64,000 nt of DNA from Sphagnum compactum (GCA_965153455.1 OZ234500.1:558001-622000), one strand, 5' to 3'; positions 1 to 12,799 are shown, numbered from the stretch's first letter. Made by a program: numbers and translations. Notes: generated from the letters alone by a model not told the origin.

Positions 1-1870
1 ACAAAGTGACCACAAAATAGCCCATGGCATGCTCTTCCTAAGTTGTATTCAGATCTCAAAAGAACCGGACGTTGGCTACATCAGAAGTTACTGCTAGAAC
101 TGCATGTGAATCATATAGCATATAGCTTTGAAGCTGACAAATGACTAGTGACAATATGTGTGCAAATGGGAAACCACTCTATCATGTTTGCAGTTCAAAT
201 GGAATCCAATGTGTCCAACTTCTCATAAAGTGATAAGCTATTCTACCATGTTCACTAGTTCATCTTAGGAAGAACAATAGTTAAGAAAAAACGGTAATGA
301 AACACTTCCGATCTGGGGGGTGTGGGTAATTTTAGTTCATTGTGTGCAGCATGTTTCCCCCCTCCCACCCCCAATTTTGTGATGCAGCCTTGGTCCTAAT
401 CAGGAATAATACGATTTAGGCAAATTTGGCTATAGAGAAACCATGAAAATAAAAAAACATGTAAGCATCATTCTATATTATTGCCTCCTTATTGGAACAT
501 GATGTAGAATCTGGCAATTGCTTTTAAATTTTTATAAGAAATTTAGCAATCAGAAACACCGAAAGGCACTCAATTTTTGCATTTTCAAACAAAACTTGCC
601 TACTGGTGAAAATTCACCCAAGAAAAAAACATTGACTGCAAGTCCTGAACATGGAAGGGACTATCCTCTGCAAGGCAAAGCCATTCTGCTGGTAAGGCCC
701 CTTTAAAACGGATCAGCTTATGTTTGATCACCACCTTAGCTACATCACAAAATTGGGAAAACACCACTGTCGGTGTATGGACAATGACCACTTATGCCTA
801 CTAAGTAATTAGTAATGAGTTGGGGATCAAAAGCAGCCACCAAAACTGGTAAAATACTAAGAGAATCTATGGAATGCAGCCCAGAGTTCTTCTCTTTCTT
901 TTTCTTTTGTTTGAAATTTTGGAGTTTCTACAGAAGATCTGTGCACAACAACAAACTGTATTGTACATACAAGTTTGCTTCAAAAGGCAGGCAGGCAGGC
1001 AGGCAGAGTCCTCGACAGTAAGTAGTGCTCCTCCCTCATGAGCTAACTGACTGATCACAGCCAACTCTGACACCACCTACCTTCCTCTGACACTAGTAGC
1101 TACTCGAACTTGTTGTCTCTGTTGCTCTTGTAAAATTTTATTCCCTTTAGAACTCTCCTTCAATTTATGGGCTCCTAAACTGCTTTTAAAGTCAGCCTCT
1201 TTCTTCTCCATTTCTCCACTGGAGCAAGACTTCTTTGGAGCAAGCAAGGATTCCTGCAACTCAGTCAGGCTTTTGCCAGTTCACCAGCTTCTCGAGCTCG
1301 CCATTAACACCCTGCAGCTCAATCGGCGGGTGGGTGACTGCAGTTAGAACTCGAGAGCACTAGCACCCAATTCTGATCCCGACTTTCTCGGATGTTTTGT
1401 TGTGCTGCCTGCAGAAGGGTGGCAGATCTTCTATTATGTGTTGCTTGCAGATCATGAATTATTCGGTGGTGCTTTCATGAATCATGAATGCTCAGCTGAA
1501 TCCGAGCTGAATCCAGACAGTTCTTGTCATGAAGAAGTTCACCTAAAGTTGAACACCATGTCTAGCTTTGCAGAACTTTGTATTTAGGGCCACTTTCTGG
1601 CAGAGATTCAATGGGTATTTGAAATGGACTGCAGTGTTGAAGAACTGTTGTTGTCTGAGGAAGCTTGTAACGGATTTTCTGACGGAGTAGATCGTGATTT
1701 AAAGGTTTGAACTTTGAATTCAGCTGATCTAACCGGTCAGCCCTGGAACAGAATTTTTTGTAGGAAGTGATATTAGACTATGACTTCTTGAAGCTTCAGA
1801 TTCGTCAATTGTTCATTGGTCATCTCTCCAGTAATGAACTCTAGTGTACATTTGTGCAGGTGTTATAACT
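1..1870. other. Upstream region of the first expansin gene
   Basis: No protein-coding gene is visible here; the short open frames are scattered and unrelated to known families. The last few hundred bases should hold the promoter and 5' leader of the expansin that starts near 1871. A good 3' splice site, a T-rich run ending in GTGCAG at 1854-1859, lies 11 bases before the first ATG. The second expansin also has an acceptor just before its ATG, so a leader intron is likely here too. I could not fix the matching donor or a TATA box. Confidence 0.5.
986..1006. repeat. (GGCA)n microsatellite
   Basis: Five tandem GGCA units plus one base. It sits about 860 bases upstream of the first expansin start codon and could be length-variable between individuals. 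Confidence 0.9.
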
Positions 1871-3727
1871 ATGGCCTGCAGTGCCATGAAGAGGAGGAGC
1901 TGCAGTCGAGCTGTGCTGCTGGTTCCGATGCAGCAGCAATTTCTGCTACTAGTGCTGGTTGTGTTGGTCACGGGAGCCTCGCGGTTGTGTCAAGTGTCTG
2001 CCCGAGGCTACTATGGCGATAACTACTGGAGTTCAGGCCATGCTACCTTCTATGGTGGCGCTGATGCGTCTGGTACTCAAGGTGCGATTGGAATTCTAAT
2101 TCTCTCTCTAGATCTCTTTCAAAATTTCCCGCAATTCACATCCACAATATTGAGCTTCTCCACAGAGTAATGCACTAGAGGAGCTTGCAATGGAAAATTT
2201 TCCACAAAACCAGGGATCACGCATATATGTTTCTCGTTGTAGCTGGGCAATGTGCCAGCCACCCATTATCAGTTCTTCAAAGAATCTGGGAGCCCAGGGG
2301 TCAAAGATCAATAAAAATCTCGAGTCTTGGATGGAACAAATCTTGCGGCATAGCTGTAGCGTTACCTGCGGCAGAACTCCCATGACGACAATTCGACGGT
2401 GATCATGTCAAACCAGTTGTTGCAAGAAGGTCGACTACAGTTGGAGTTCTTCTTGAGCTGAACAGCAGAACTCTGATCAGGAATATTGTGAAGAGAAAGT
2501 CTTCTTACACCTAAGTTCAGCAAGTCTTTGAGCATGAAAGAATGAGCTAAAGTTGAGGGCGCCGACGTTGTTGGTTTGTAGGTGGTGCATGTGGATATGG
2601 CAATCTGTACACCACAGGCTATGGAACCAACACAGCAGCGCTGAGCACGGCTCTTTTCGACTCCGGCTTGAGGTGTGGAGCTTGCTACACGTTGATATGC
2701 AATGAACCGCAATGGTGCGTGCCAGGAGCATCCGGGCTGACTGTGACGGCCACCAATCTGTGTCCTCCCAATTGGGCGCTGCCCAACGACAACGGCGGAT
2801 GGTGCAATCCTCCTCTCCAGCACTTCGACCTTGCCGTGCCTGCCTTCCTCCAGCTCGCTGCACCCATTGCTGGAATTGTTCCTGTCCTCTACAAACGGTA
2901 AATTTTTTGTCACGTGTTTCCTTAAAACAAGTCTTCTGAACTGGGGAGTCCTCCTGTTAGCTGCAATCTTGAAGGACTCTTTGCACAGGTTTTGGGGATT
3001 CCAGGGACCGATGGAATCTTGGCCAGAACAAAACTGGCCATCTGTTTTATAACGCTGGTTATAAATCCTTTCGAGATACATAGATCACGAAAAGAGCAAT
3101 TTTGATTTAGGTTTGTCACATTTCTATTCAAGGCTGCAATAGATGATCAAGTTGTCGAAGAATTATTTTTTTGGACAAGTCCTAAAGATTGGGTGTCGTT
3201 GAATGTTACATTCCTCTTGGATGCTCGGCACTGACATGAAAGAAAAAAGATACTGATCAACAGATTGCTTTTCAATTTTTTATTCATTACATCAGAATCT
3301 AGCTGGTTTCTTCATGAGAAATATGATTTACCATGCAACATGAGGACATTTCTCACAACGCTTGGAACAATTACTGAGCTGAGGTTTTGCCTGGTGCTGT
3401 GCATGCAGGGTACCATGTCAGAGACAAGGAGGAGTGCATTTCACCATCAATGGCAACCCTTACTTCCTTTTGGTGCTGATCACAAATGTGGGAGGAGCCG
3501 GGGATGTGCAGCAAGTGTCCATCATGGGCTCGCAAACAAACCAGTGGGTGTCATTGCAGCAAAACTGGGGACAGAACTGGCAATACCAAGGCCGTGTTCT
3601 GTATGGCCAGGCTCTTTCCTTCAGGACCACAACCAGCGATGGCCAGACTGTAGTCTCCAATTATGTAGCTTCTTCAAATTGGCAATTCGGTCAAACTTTT
3701 GAAGGTGCTCAATTCACCTCATGGTAA
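1871..3727 (+). CDS. EXPA: Alpha-expansin, gene 1 (three coding exons)
   Basis: Expansins are secreted wall proteins that loosen cellulose-xyloglucan contacts at acid pH without hydrolysis. Coding exons are 1871-2081, 2582-2897 and 3409-3727, with GT-AG introns of 500 and 511 bp. The first junction falls in GTQ-G-GACGYG and the second in R-VPC, the usual alpha-expansin intron positions. The start is uncertain: ATGs at 1871, 1886 and 1928 give 281, 276 or 262 residues (families usually run near 250), and all leave a hydrophobic signal peptide ([10 protein letters not shown]). Domain 1 carries [35 protein letters not shown] and the HFD motif (2821-2829). Domain 2 starts after RVPC and has [24 protein letters not shown] and WQFGQTF. 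The reading frame is intact and the gene looks functional. It is paralogous to the gene at 60086 but clearly diverged in domain 2, with MGSQTNQW where KGS-TGW is usual. Confidence 0.93.
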
Positions 3728-4712
3728 TGAATTCCATCATCATCCCATCTAGCAGCCCAAAATCTTCCAACTCCTCTCAAGACTCAGCTCAGCTCCTACA
3801 TTACTAAATTGGTTTCCAACAAGTCTCCACTACTGCAAGGTGTGAATCAAACTGCGCCACTCGAGCAACTCAGAAATTTGCAACAACAGAAGAAGCTAAG
3901 AAAGAAGCTGGACTGTATCTTGGTATATTATACTCAATGGCATATAAGCATTTTGTTGCTAAATAACTCCTGTGTAAAACTCATTCTTATAAGTGAGAGT
4001 TAATTAGGCTGGGAGTTGATCATCAACCAAATTGTCATTAGCTGTGAGAGCCCACAGTGGGTGCAAGATATATAAAGGATACTAGGTGGCTACTACAGAG
4101 ATTTCGTCTGTGATGAATCCTTGCAGTTTTTTAATGGAGAGTCAAGAAGTTTGACTCTCACAACCTGGGGAAAAAAAAACTTTGCTTGAACTCGGACTCT
4201 ACTTGAGGGGATTCAAACCTTGCAGGTGGTGGAAAGGAAAATTTTAGTGCAAGAGCCCTGCAGCTTGTATGATTCCAACAGATATGATAGGTTCAAGTCC
4301 AAACTTGTGTTGTAAAGAGGAAGTACTGTAAAGGAGCTGCAAGGACAGCTTCTAAACTAGACATTTAGGAATCATGGCACAAATTGAATAGTTATGTGGG
4401 TGTACTATTTGAACTTTCCCATCCCTCTGCATTTTCTTTAAATTACTAATCATGCAACAGTGAGGGTTTTCCAGAATACATGTCTCACCCTGCCTTGTAG
4501 ATAAGCGTGATTAACCTAATTGTAATTTAGGGGTGCAGTGGTGTTATTTAGAAGACCACCCAGCACTCCAGTTTAACATTTCTGCCTGGGTGGTGATAGG
4601 TATTCTAGATCAGCTCCCACCCAGTTTCTATTGCAATCTCATAGATAATACATATGATCTTTATATGTGTCAAAGATTCAGGATTGCATGTCTAAGCATA
4701 TCAACAAAATGA

Positions 4713-4776
4713 GTTCTAGTACAAAAGAAACTGAACTCACATAGCACTTTGAGTTCAGTTTCTTTAGTACTAGAAC
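4713..4776. repeat. Near-perfect 27-bp foldback
   Basis: The arms 4713-4739 and 4750-4776 are reverse complements with one mismatch, separated by a 10-base loop. Partial complementarity continues outside the arms. RNA from either strand would fold into a stable hairpin. It may be a tiny MITE or snap-back relic; the short loop and perfect stem are not typical of a plant pre-miRNA. Confidence 0.85.
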
Positions 4777-5531
4777 ACTAGCAATTTTGCCTTTTGCTTG
4801 GTTTGATTTGGAAACAATAATATCCAAGGTTGCTCATCAAAAGTGTTCTCAATTGTCCTAATTTGAAACATTGAGACATAGCAACAAAAACCCAAAAGGA
4901 GTCCTTTTTGTAACTGCAGATTAAGTAAAAGAGACGCTAGGTTTACAGTCAAGATTTGTGTAAAGAAGCAAAAGCTGAAAATGGGATTGTAATATATTAT
5001 TGTAATTTAGTGTGAGGCCTGTTATCTGTGCAAGAAGGCCATCCTTGTCTCAAGCCTATCTCTCTGTCCACACTCCAGTGAGAAAGCTCTTCATAGCATA
5101 AGATAATAGTATATTAAGATAGAATCTGAAGTTTAAAACCCTGCTCATTACTGACTAAACTTTCTTTATATTTTCTCTAGAATTAAGTTTAACTTAGACC
5201 AGGCAGAGCTTGATGAAAGTCCCTTGCTCTCTAGTACCTTATTTTGCTCTCTAATTATTTCAGTTATAAGGTTTGGCTGCAATATCATGTCCTGGATTCT
5301 CTGGTCAGCAGGATTTGAGAGGTTCCTTTCAGTTGCGTGTGGACCCAGTTTAGGTGAGTCAGTGCTTGATCTTTGACAGGCACTTCTCTCCTGCTGCTGC
5401 TGGTACACCTCCCTTTCAATTTCTTTTGATGCCTCTTAAACTGATCTGACATCTTTAACCAAACCCACTCATAACTGACTACAACATTGAGCTGACATCT
5501 ACATTGAGAGCAAATAACAAGTTTTAAATTG

Positions 5532-5760
5532 CACTTCTACTCCACACTTGACATCAAAATCCACACTCAAAAGGATTTTTACAGAACACTTCTACTCCAC
5601 ACTTGACATCAAAATCCACACTCAAAAGTATTTTTACATAACACTTCTACTCCATACTTGACATCAAAATCCACACTCAAAAGTATTTTTACATAACACT
5701 TCTACTCCACACTTGACATCAAAATCAACACTTTCATCAAAGCATTTTCAAATAACACTC
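5532..5760. repeat. Tandem array, 4 x 55 bp
   Basis: Units begin at 5532, 5587, 5642 and 5697, each starting CACTTCTACTCCA. The first three are nearly identical; the fourth diverges in its second half. The phase is not a multiple of three and no coding potential is seen. Confidence 0.9.
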
Positions 5761-7578
5761 GCACTGGATGGAATTACTACCAGTATGGTGATGGTCAACA
5801 ATTCCGGGGCACCAAATACAAACTCTCATCCACCTTGACAATCTTATCAGACCTTCTTCTCCAACCCTCCAAAGTTTATGGCTCCAGCTATTAATTAACA
5901 CCTCCTTGAGCAGTTAATTGTCTCTATTTAGTTGCAAGACAACTACTTTTGGTTGTTAAATATTAAATCTTAAGGCACGCCCAAGGTAGATGTGTCAACA
6001 ATTGTTTGAGTAAAACAGATCTCTGCTTTTGCTACACTAATTTTTTCTTGGAAGACAAGAGGTTTCAAAACTCAATCCAAGTGGAATCATATTATTTAGA
6101 CTTTAGACATCTTTAGAATTAGCTATGAGTTATAAACTTACAATAGGGTAAGCCAATTATGTACAGCTTGATCAATGAAAGGTAGCTCAACAACCTTCAC
6201 CCTTAAACGTCACAACAGACCAAAATGGTTCATTGCCCTAATGTTTCTCCTACTTACTACGTCTGAGACATGTCATAGCATATTTCCTACACTTGCAATG
6301 TCCCATTTGGGTTTCTCAAGGCAGATTGGCAGTTCTTTTCAAGCTTGAGCAGAGCATCTAACAACTCCAACTTCCAAACTTTGCTATTTGCTCATGCTAC
6401 AAGATTAAGGAATGTGAGAAAGGGGTGAATTCATACAAAGTGCACGAAATGCCACAGCAGTTGGCAACAATCCTTAACATTTGTGAATGTTTTTTACTCA
6501 AAAATAGTTGAATTTCTATGATTTTGTGTAGAGTTATATTGGATGGATGGCTAACTTTGACTATCCATTTCTCTCTCATCTCATCTTTGTTTTCCACAGA
6601 TTTTTTCCACATCATTCATGTACATGCCTTCTATTTATCCTAGAATTTTTACCATCAATGGAGCATGGTATCTTTGTGCAATCCTCAAAAACTTATAATT
6701 TTAAAAGCTGCCCGAAAACCCCTTCGTTTGTTGTCATCTATCCATTTTGAACTTGCTAAATCACTGTTTAAAGCCTGATTTGCTAGGGATTTGAGTAACC
6801 TTGCGGTATAATTTGAGGCTACGATATTATTTGGTGCCTGCGTGCTCTATAGTTTATACTTGAATGAAGGTGGTGTATGTAAGAAACAAGTGGCTCTGCC
6901 ATGAGAGGCTTTGTACTGAAAATAAGGTATTACATTTAATGTTCTACTATGAACTCAAGTTATATTGGATGAAAATTTGTTGGCTTTATGAAGGACCATG
7001 AATTATTTTTTCCACATTTGTACTAAACAATAATTTTTTTTAACCATCTTAGAATTCATTGTGGATATTTAGAAATTGAAACCATAGTTCCAATGTCTTT
7101 TCTTTAACCATACAAATGAGTATAAAGTTGCAAATAATTATATCATTTAAAAAAATCCAAGTTTTCCAAACTTGGATAATGTAGACAATTTTTAGCAATG
7201 TGCATGAGGTATTTTGATGTTTGAAACAAACATCAATATTGAATGAATATAAAACATGGAAAAAAAATTATTCTTAGTCTCATTTTCATTTTTAAGTTTG
7301 AAAATTTGACAACTCTTCTATGTGATTTTGTCACATTTTGGGTTTAGGTTTTTCATGAAAGGTGTTTTGTTATGGTGTTTGATGGGTGTATGTGTGGATA
7401 AAAAAATCGTCCAAATTTTATTTTGTTTTGTTATTGATATTTGTGATTTTGTTTTTGCACATGGTCCATGAAAAAATGTAAAAATACAAACTCAAACCAC
7501 AAGGTGCCAACATTTTGGGAATAATTAATTAGGTGGAAAATGCAACATTCACATGCATATAATCACAAACATTCCATT

Positions 7579-8300
7579 TTAAATAAATGGAGACATTAAT
7601 GGTTTTCTGTTATACATTGAAAATGTGTTTGGTAATTTGAATGCAATATCAATCGATTTGTGAAAATCTAACCAATATGCTTCTATTACACCAAATTTGC
7701 ATTCATTTCTAGGCCATATACGGTTTAATTGAAATCCAGCTTTTGTGGTGCTTTCATTAAATTGTGATTTTAATTGGAATTTATCTATGAATTCTAATAA
7801 GTCTTGTTTTTTTTTTTTGCTTGGTTATTGTCTTTTAGAATGTCAACATTAAAATCTCCCATTATGATGATTGGACAATGTTTAGGAGATTGTTGAATTA
7901 TAGTTTGAAAATTATTTAGGAATGTAAAAACTAAACATGAATGAACTTTATACACACATACAATATGTATTACTTTTTGTGTATTAATAATAAAAGTTGT
8001 TGCTATATATTTTTAACCATCACTAGTTATTGTATTTTAAGGAATCTAAGTGCATGTGTATGTCATACAACATCAGTAACATGTGACCACCATGGATTGA
8101 AATATATGAATACTTTGATGAATTTATAAATTTGTGCACATCTATTGCCGCATGGTGTATTTTTGTTTTAATAAAACATAGGATATGAGACATTTGAAGG
8201 TTATGATTATGATTGATGTCTTGAAAATGTTATTATAAAGAAGTTGTATTCAAGGCTTGTATAATTACATGAAATTATCTAAATTTTTTAATTGAAGAAT
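7579..8300 (-). pseudogene. Helentron endonuclease (EEP-type) remnant
   Basis: Downstream of the helicase in the same direction. SLEYN opens the domain near 8255. Then comes LCFIKTKIHHAAIDVHKFI, where the usual catalytic Glu of the (N/E)-ET motif is replaced by Lys. The core PIIIMGDFNVDILKDNNQA (near 7850-7795) keeps the GDFN motif of the endonuclease/exonuclease/phosphatase fold. The tail runs LLEFIDKFQLKSQF, NECKFGVIEAYW and FKLPNTFSMYNRKPLMSPFI, then the stop. Several stops in the middle show it is dead. This domain distinguishes Helentrons from ordinary Helitrons. Confidence 0.75.
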
Positions 8301-8389
8301 TAATGGTATCCAAGTTGTAATTATTTTCGATCTATTCAGTTCTGTATGTACTTTTGGATCCGCATAGAAATTTTCATGTTGGAGAGGAG

Positions 8390-10360
8390 TTAACAAAAAG
8401 TGTTTTTTTTTTCTGATTATGGTATAATGTTGTATATGTTAACCCATGGTTTTTAATGTTAGTGGGATCAAAAACCAATTCATCTAGTGATAATCCTTGA
8501 AAATGATGAATAGTTCTTGTTGTTGCAAATTGAATTGGAAATTGAATCTTTGTTAGGATAAATGATTGGGATTTACCAACTCTTATATCTTTGATGATGG
8601 GTTTAATTGGTGTCCATTTTGATTCAATGTATTCGTAATAATGACTATATTTTTTCTTGTTAATATTCCAATTTTAAAATTCTAAAACATTATCCATGTA
8701 ATGATTTTTTCACAATATGTTGTTGATGCTTTAAAAATGTCGTCAATTCCATTCATAAGACCATTAGATGTTGCATAGTTACTAAAACATAATTCAACCA
8801 ACATATCTTTTAAAATATGAATTGTAAAATGCAAACTTGCAATTTTATTCAAATCATTTGAGAGTTTGGAAGATGGCAAGCATGATTGATGGTTGACGTC
8901 CATTGCTTTGAAAATAAACGTGGGACTTAACGTGTTAATGAACACATTTTCATTGTGTTCTTGCACAAGTTTATTTGTATAAATTAAATACGAAATAGTA
9001 AAAATTATTGGGTGGTTGTCAATTACAAATTGAATATCCTTTGTATTGTATGTTGTAGTACAAATTTTGTTCAAAGTTTGTATAAAGACCATATTAGATT
9101 ATCGCATAACTTTATTTAGTTTATAACGTTAGACATATGTTTGCCAAAAATTTGGTGTTAGTGCATTAACATTATCTTTGAGAGTGAAAGGACACTACAA
9201 TGGCTAAAAATGTAGTCACAAATACTATTTTTTGAAACTATGCAACTTTCAATTTCCATCAAGTCAATATTAAAAAAGGTTTTCATAAATGTTTTAAAAA
9301 TAAAGCAGTTCAATAGCCAAATAATGAAATTGTCAAGGAGACGACATTTTTTTATTATATTAAATGATTAAAAAATATATTTGTGAGAATTTAAATGTTG
9401 TCATGATATACTGCAAAATGTAAATATACTTTTAAAATGATTCAAATAATTGAAAAACTTGATGAAGTACTTAGTCATAAATTGATATGAATTGACTATA
9501 CCATTTCAATTACAATTGAAAAGTTTGATTCATGTGATTTCACAAAAAACATTTGTACGAATTTTTCATTCAAATGAGCATAAATATGTTGAAAAAAAAA
9601 TTGTGTTGAAAAATGACTTCCATTTGAACAATGAAAAAAATTATTTTGGAGGCCTTTATATCAAAATCGATTTTAAATGTTTTTCAAAATGTTAGATGAA
9701 ATGAAAGAAAATTTGCCTTCAAAATATATCAAAATTATACCCAAAAAGAATACATTTTATTGCTTAAAACGTCCCCCCCCCTTAAATGTGTTTTCACCCT
9801 TAATATTTTGAAAGATCCAACTATTTTTCACACAGGATGTTTAATAGAAATCACCTATCATGATAACATCAATACCACCCAAAAAATAAAATTTGAATGT
9901 GTTTTATGGACCTTAGCTTATTATCTATAACATTAAACATTTTAGCATCAACAAATAATATTTCATCTATCATAACAAGTTGTAATTGTTCATATTGACA
10001 TGTAAGCCTATTTAATGAATCTAATGATAAGTTTGGTAAACTAAATAAAGATTGTTGAACAGGTATGTTCAATGTTGAATGTATTGTTAAATCGTCAATA
10101 TTGAAAGCAACTTTACTTGTTGATGCCGTAAGTAAAGCCTTGGTTTTTGTTAAGCTAGAAGACATGTGGGTATAATCGTAATAATATTTAAATTATGAGT
10201 TTTAATGTAAAATTTTTATTAGTTCCAATGCCCCTTGTAAAAAATAAACATATCAGTGTATTAGGGTATAATTGTTTTTTTATGCATAACATCATCAAAT
10301 ATTATTCTTTGTTCTTCATTGAATTGTCTAAGTAAACTATGATATTCAAATTCTTAAATC
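8390..10360 (-). pseudogene. Helitron PIF1-like helicase remnant
   Basis: An SF1 helicase of the PIF1 family that would unwind the donor strand. It begins with EYHSLLRQFNEEQRIIFDD near 10355. The Walker A that should read GxxGTGK is degraded to RGIGTNKN near 10240. Next come KVAFNIDDLTIHS, Walker B-like LVMIDE (both in the frame 10165-9869) and DVIMIGDFY with the next codon a stop. The gene is then cut by an insertion (9182-9799) and resumes with KDNVNALTPNFWQ, NKLVQEHNENVF, AMDVNHQSC, FKASTTYCEKIITW and motif VI-like RTIHHFQGLSLDEL near 8490. A frame change occurs near 8690. The region between Rep and this domain looks deleted compared with intact relatives. Confidence 0.78.
9182..9799. mobile_element. 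MITE-like insertion inside the Helitron helicase
   Basis: The helicase frame reads SWIFQNIK up to 9800 and resumes with KDNVNAL below 9180; these are adjacent in intact relatives, so the 618 bp between are an insertion. Ends are inverted: GAGTGAAAGGACAC at the left and GGGTGAAAACACAT as the reverse complement of the right end. The flanks TGA (9179-9181) and TTA (9800-9802) look like a 3-bp duplication with one change, the size made by PIF/Harbinger (Tourist-type) elements. No transposase is encoded. A run of nine or ten C near 9772-9781 lies inside. Confidence 0.6.
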
Positions 10361-10374
10361 ATAAGTTGCACTAA

Positions 10375-11251
10375 ATGAAAAGGAAAAATATTTATGAATT
10401 GAAATGTTCAAGATGAATGATATAGTATTAATGGAAGCACAAGGTAAACAACAAGTTGAGCAAGCATTTATTGGGCATTAAGAAAAACATTACCTAACTT
10501 TTGAATTCTTATATCTGCATTTATATTATTTGCAATGCATTTTTTATGATAAAATGTAGTTATAATGTTATTGATTTATCTATTTTTATCATATATGATG
10601 TGAAATATGTTACACCTACATATGGGTCCAAAATAAATTGAATATCTATATTTGCAAACCATAAATGAGCATCACATATACAATATGCATTTGTTTTATG
10701 TTTTTAAGAATTCGTTTTAAGAAAATGTGCAGCTTTGTTAATTTACTTCTCAAACTTAATATATATGTACTTTCATGAAGGTTTAAAGAATTTAAATATT
10801 CAAAAAATGATATATTATCATTTTTTGTTAAATTTTTCAAAGATTGGAATATTTTATTTGCTTGTGTATGGAAGTATTGTTGTGAAAATGGATAATTCCC
10901 ATTTATTTGAAAAGATTCTAAAATTTTTGTTTCACGCATAGGTGTAATAAAAATTATAAACAACACGGTTTTTTTTTTACATGTACGTATGTGTTGATAT
11001 TGTTGTGCATTTTATAATAGGTTTGGTAATAATGATACATCACAAGAAATATACATGTTTACAAATGGTTCAATTCCTTCATTTGTGTGTACTTCATACA
11101 TAGGTCCATTTTTTATCAATACAAGTCCATGGTCACATTTACTTTCATGATTTTGGAATTTAATGATACAAATAAAAAATATACCAAAAAAGATAATGAT
11201 TTTTTGCAATAGGTTTACTAAAAAAAATGTTCTATGATCGTAATATTTCAC
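10375..11251 (-). pseudogene. Helitron rolling-circle Rep remnant
   Basis: The Rep nuclease nicks and transfers the transposon strand. The HxH metal site is expected in a G-S-x-H-x-H-G context; here the frame 11251-11012 reads ESKCDHGLVLIKN, so the first His has become Cys. It continues with YISCDVSLLPN. The frame 10966-10646 has LNLHESTYILSLRSKLTK and PHIFLKR. After a frameshift, LWFANIDIQFILDPY leads into TYFTSYMIKIDKS near 10560-10600, where both tyrosines and the following lysine of the Rep active site remain. Decayed, but the assignment rests on several motifs in order. Confidence 0.75.
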
Positions 11252-12241
11252 ACACGTGTGACAAGCTCAATTCGTATAAATTATGTTATATGAACATATT
11301 AAAAGTCTTTTATTTTATTTGGGAGATTAATATTAAAACATGTAATGTGTGTGAAGCTTTAATGAAAGGATCCCATAATCTTTTAGGAGATATAAAAGTG
11401 AGAATTTGAATGTTGAAGGACCAAGTTGTCAAATCATTGCAAATAAATCTTTTCGTAAACCTTCACAATAATCAAGTGAATTACGCAAACCTTCCAAATC
11501 ACGATAACCTAAGTATTATTTGAAGATAAATTTGGTTTATTTCATACTTGACAAGCTTTTAAAGTTCTATCACATAGTTTTCCTTTTCCTATTCGCACAC
11601 AACCAAAACCTATGACTTTTTGGATGAAAACTTTAACAACTTTTTAAAAAAGGTTAGAAATATTTGTTGAAAAACCCCCAAATTTATGAAGTAATTCCCA
11701 TTGAGCTATCTATTGACATGAAAAACCTTCAAAAATTTGTCAAGGTTACTTGTAGAACAATGTTGAAATTTTAATTCCTCTAAATTTGTATCTTTAAATA
11801 AACCTAAAGGGTGAAAATTTGACTTGGGGCAATATAAGATATAGTATTGTCATAATCCATTATTTTTGGAGCATCTAAAAACTTATGTATCATTGAATAT
11901 GTTATTGTACAATGTATTTTTTCATTATCATAATTAAAGTTATTAGATGATGCATTAGTATAAATAGGAATTTGAAATTTTGAATTCATATGTAAAGTAA
12001 ACAAACTTGCCCATTCATGATGAATGGTAACATTCAAATTTTTATATAATGGTGTTTCAATTGAAATCTTGTAAAACAACCAGCACCATATTTGGATGAA
12101 CATTCTCAACATATAAGGTGATTTGTATTCAAGACATCGCTTAAGAAATACACCTATTATTACACCATCATTTGGTAATTGTGGTAATATTGATTGAGTT
12201 TGATCCACATTTGCAAGGACATTAATAACATTATCATGCAT
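11252..12241 (-). pseudogene. Helitron N-terminal region remnant
   Basis: The frame 12241-11804 (145 codons) carries NVDQTQSILPQLPNDGVIIG, FLKRCLEYKSPYM and NVTIHHEWASLF, typical of the N-terminal half of large Helitron polyproteins. Further on, after several stops, the frame around 11525-11250 reads GYRDLEGLRNSLDYCEGLRK then DLFAMI-stop-QLG, matching the Helitron_like_N block that precedes Rep. Residues between 11800 and 11530 can only be followed in fragments (CDRTLKACQV). It is contiguous in order with the Rep remnant. Confidence 0.72.
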
Positions 12242-12799
12242 GTTATATTATTCATACCCTTGGAGTTTATAAATTTGAATTAAAAAAAGACGTGAAATAA
12301 AATGTTCTTATAATTGTGTTAAATTTGAACTAATGGAATGATTTTGTTTCTAGAGATTTTATTTGGTACTTGAAATAAGGGTGGTTTATTTTCATTAATA
12401 TTATGTAAACAACTTATGCCAATAATTCAGAAATATTGTTGTCATAAAGTGCCCAATCATATATATATATTTGGTGTTACATTAGGCTCAACAATCAGAT
12501 GGGAGTGTTCCATTTGAATTTTGGAATGTTTAAAAATTCCAATAAAGGAAATTAAAGTGAACGGATTAAACAAAACTTCATTGATACGAACATTTTTGTT
12601 GTTTTCAATTTTTTTGTAAGTATTGAATACGATTAATTTTTTAAATAATATTTATATTACAAAAAATTGTTGAACAATGAAACAACATATTCCAATGGTG
12701 AATCCTAATTATCTTTTAAAATGTCCAATAATGCATAATAAATTTTTCATTCCAATAAAAACATGTAGCTAGTTATGATAATTGAATAGGAGGTTCTTA

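Larger units (their letters stand above)
3728..7578. other. Intergenic spacer after expansin gene 1
   Basis: No gene seen. The first few hundred bases should include the 3' UTR of the expansin. The spacer also holds a strong foldback (4713-4776) and a four-copy 55-bp array (5532-5760), listed separately. From about 6400 the DNA becomes AT-rich and merges into the flank of the Helitron remnant, whose last recognisable codon is at 7579. I could not find the Helitron terminus. Confidence 0.5.

Noticed and set aside
2362-3081. 239-codon minus-strand open frame
   Set aside because: Antisense shadow of expansin exon 2 and its introns; no independent protein signature.
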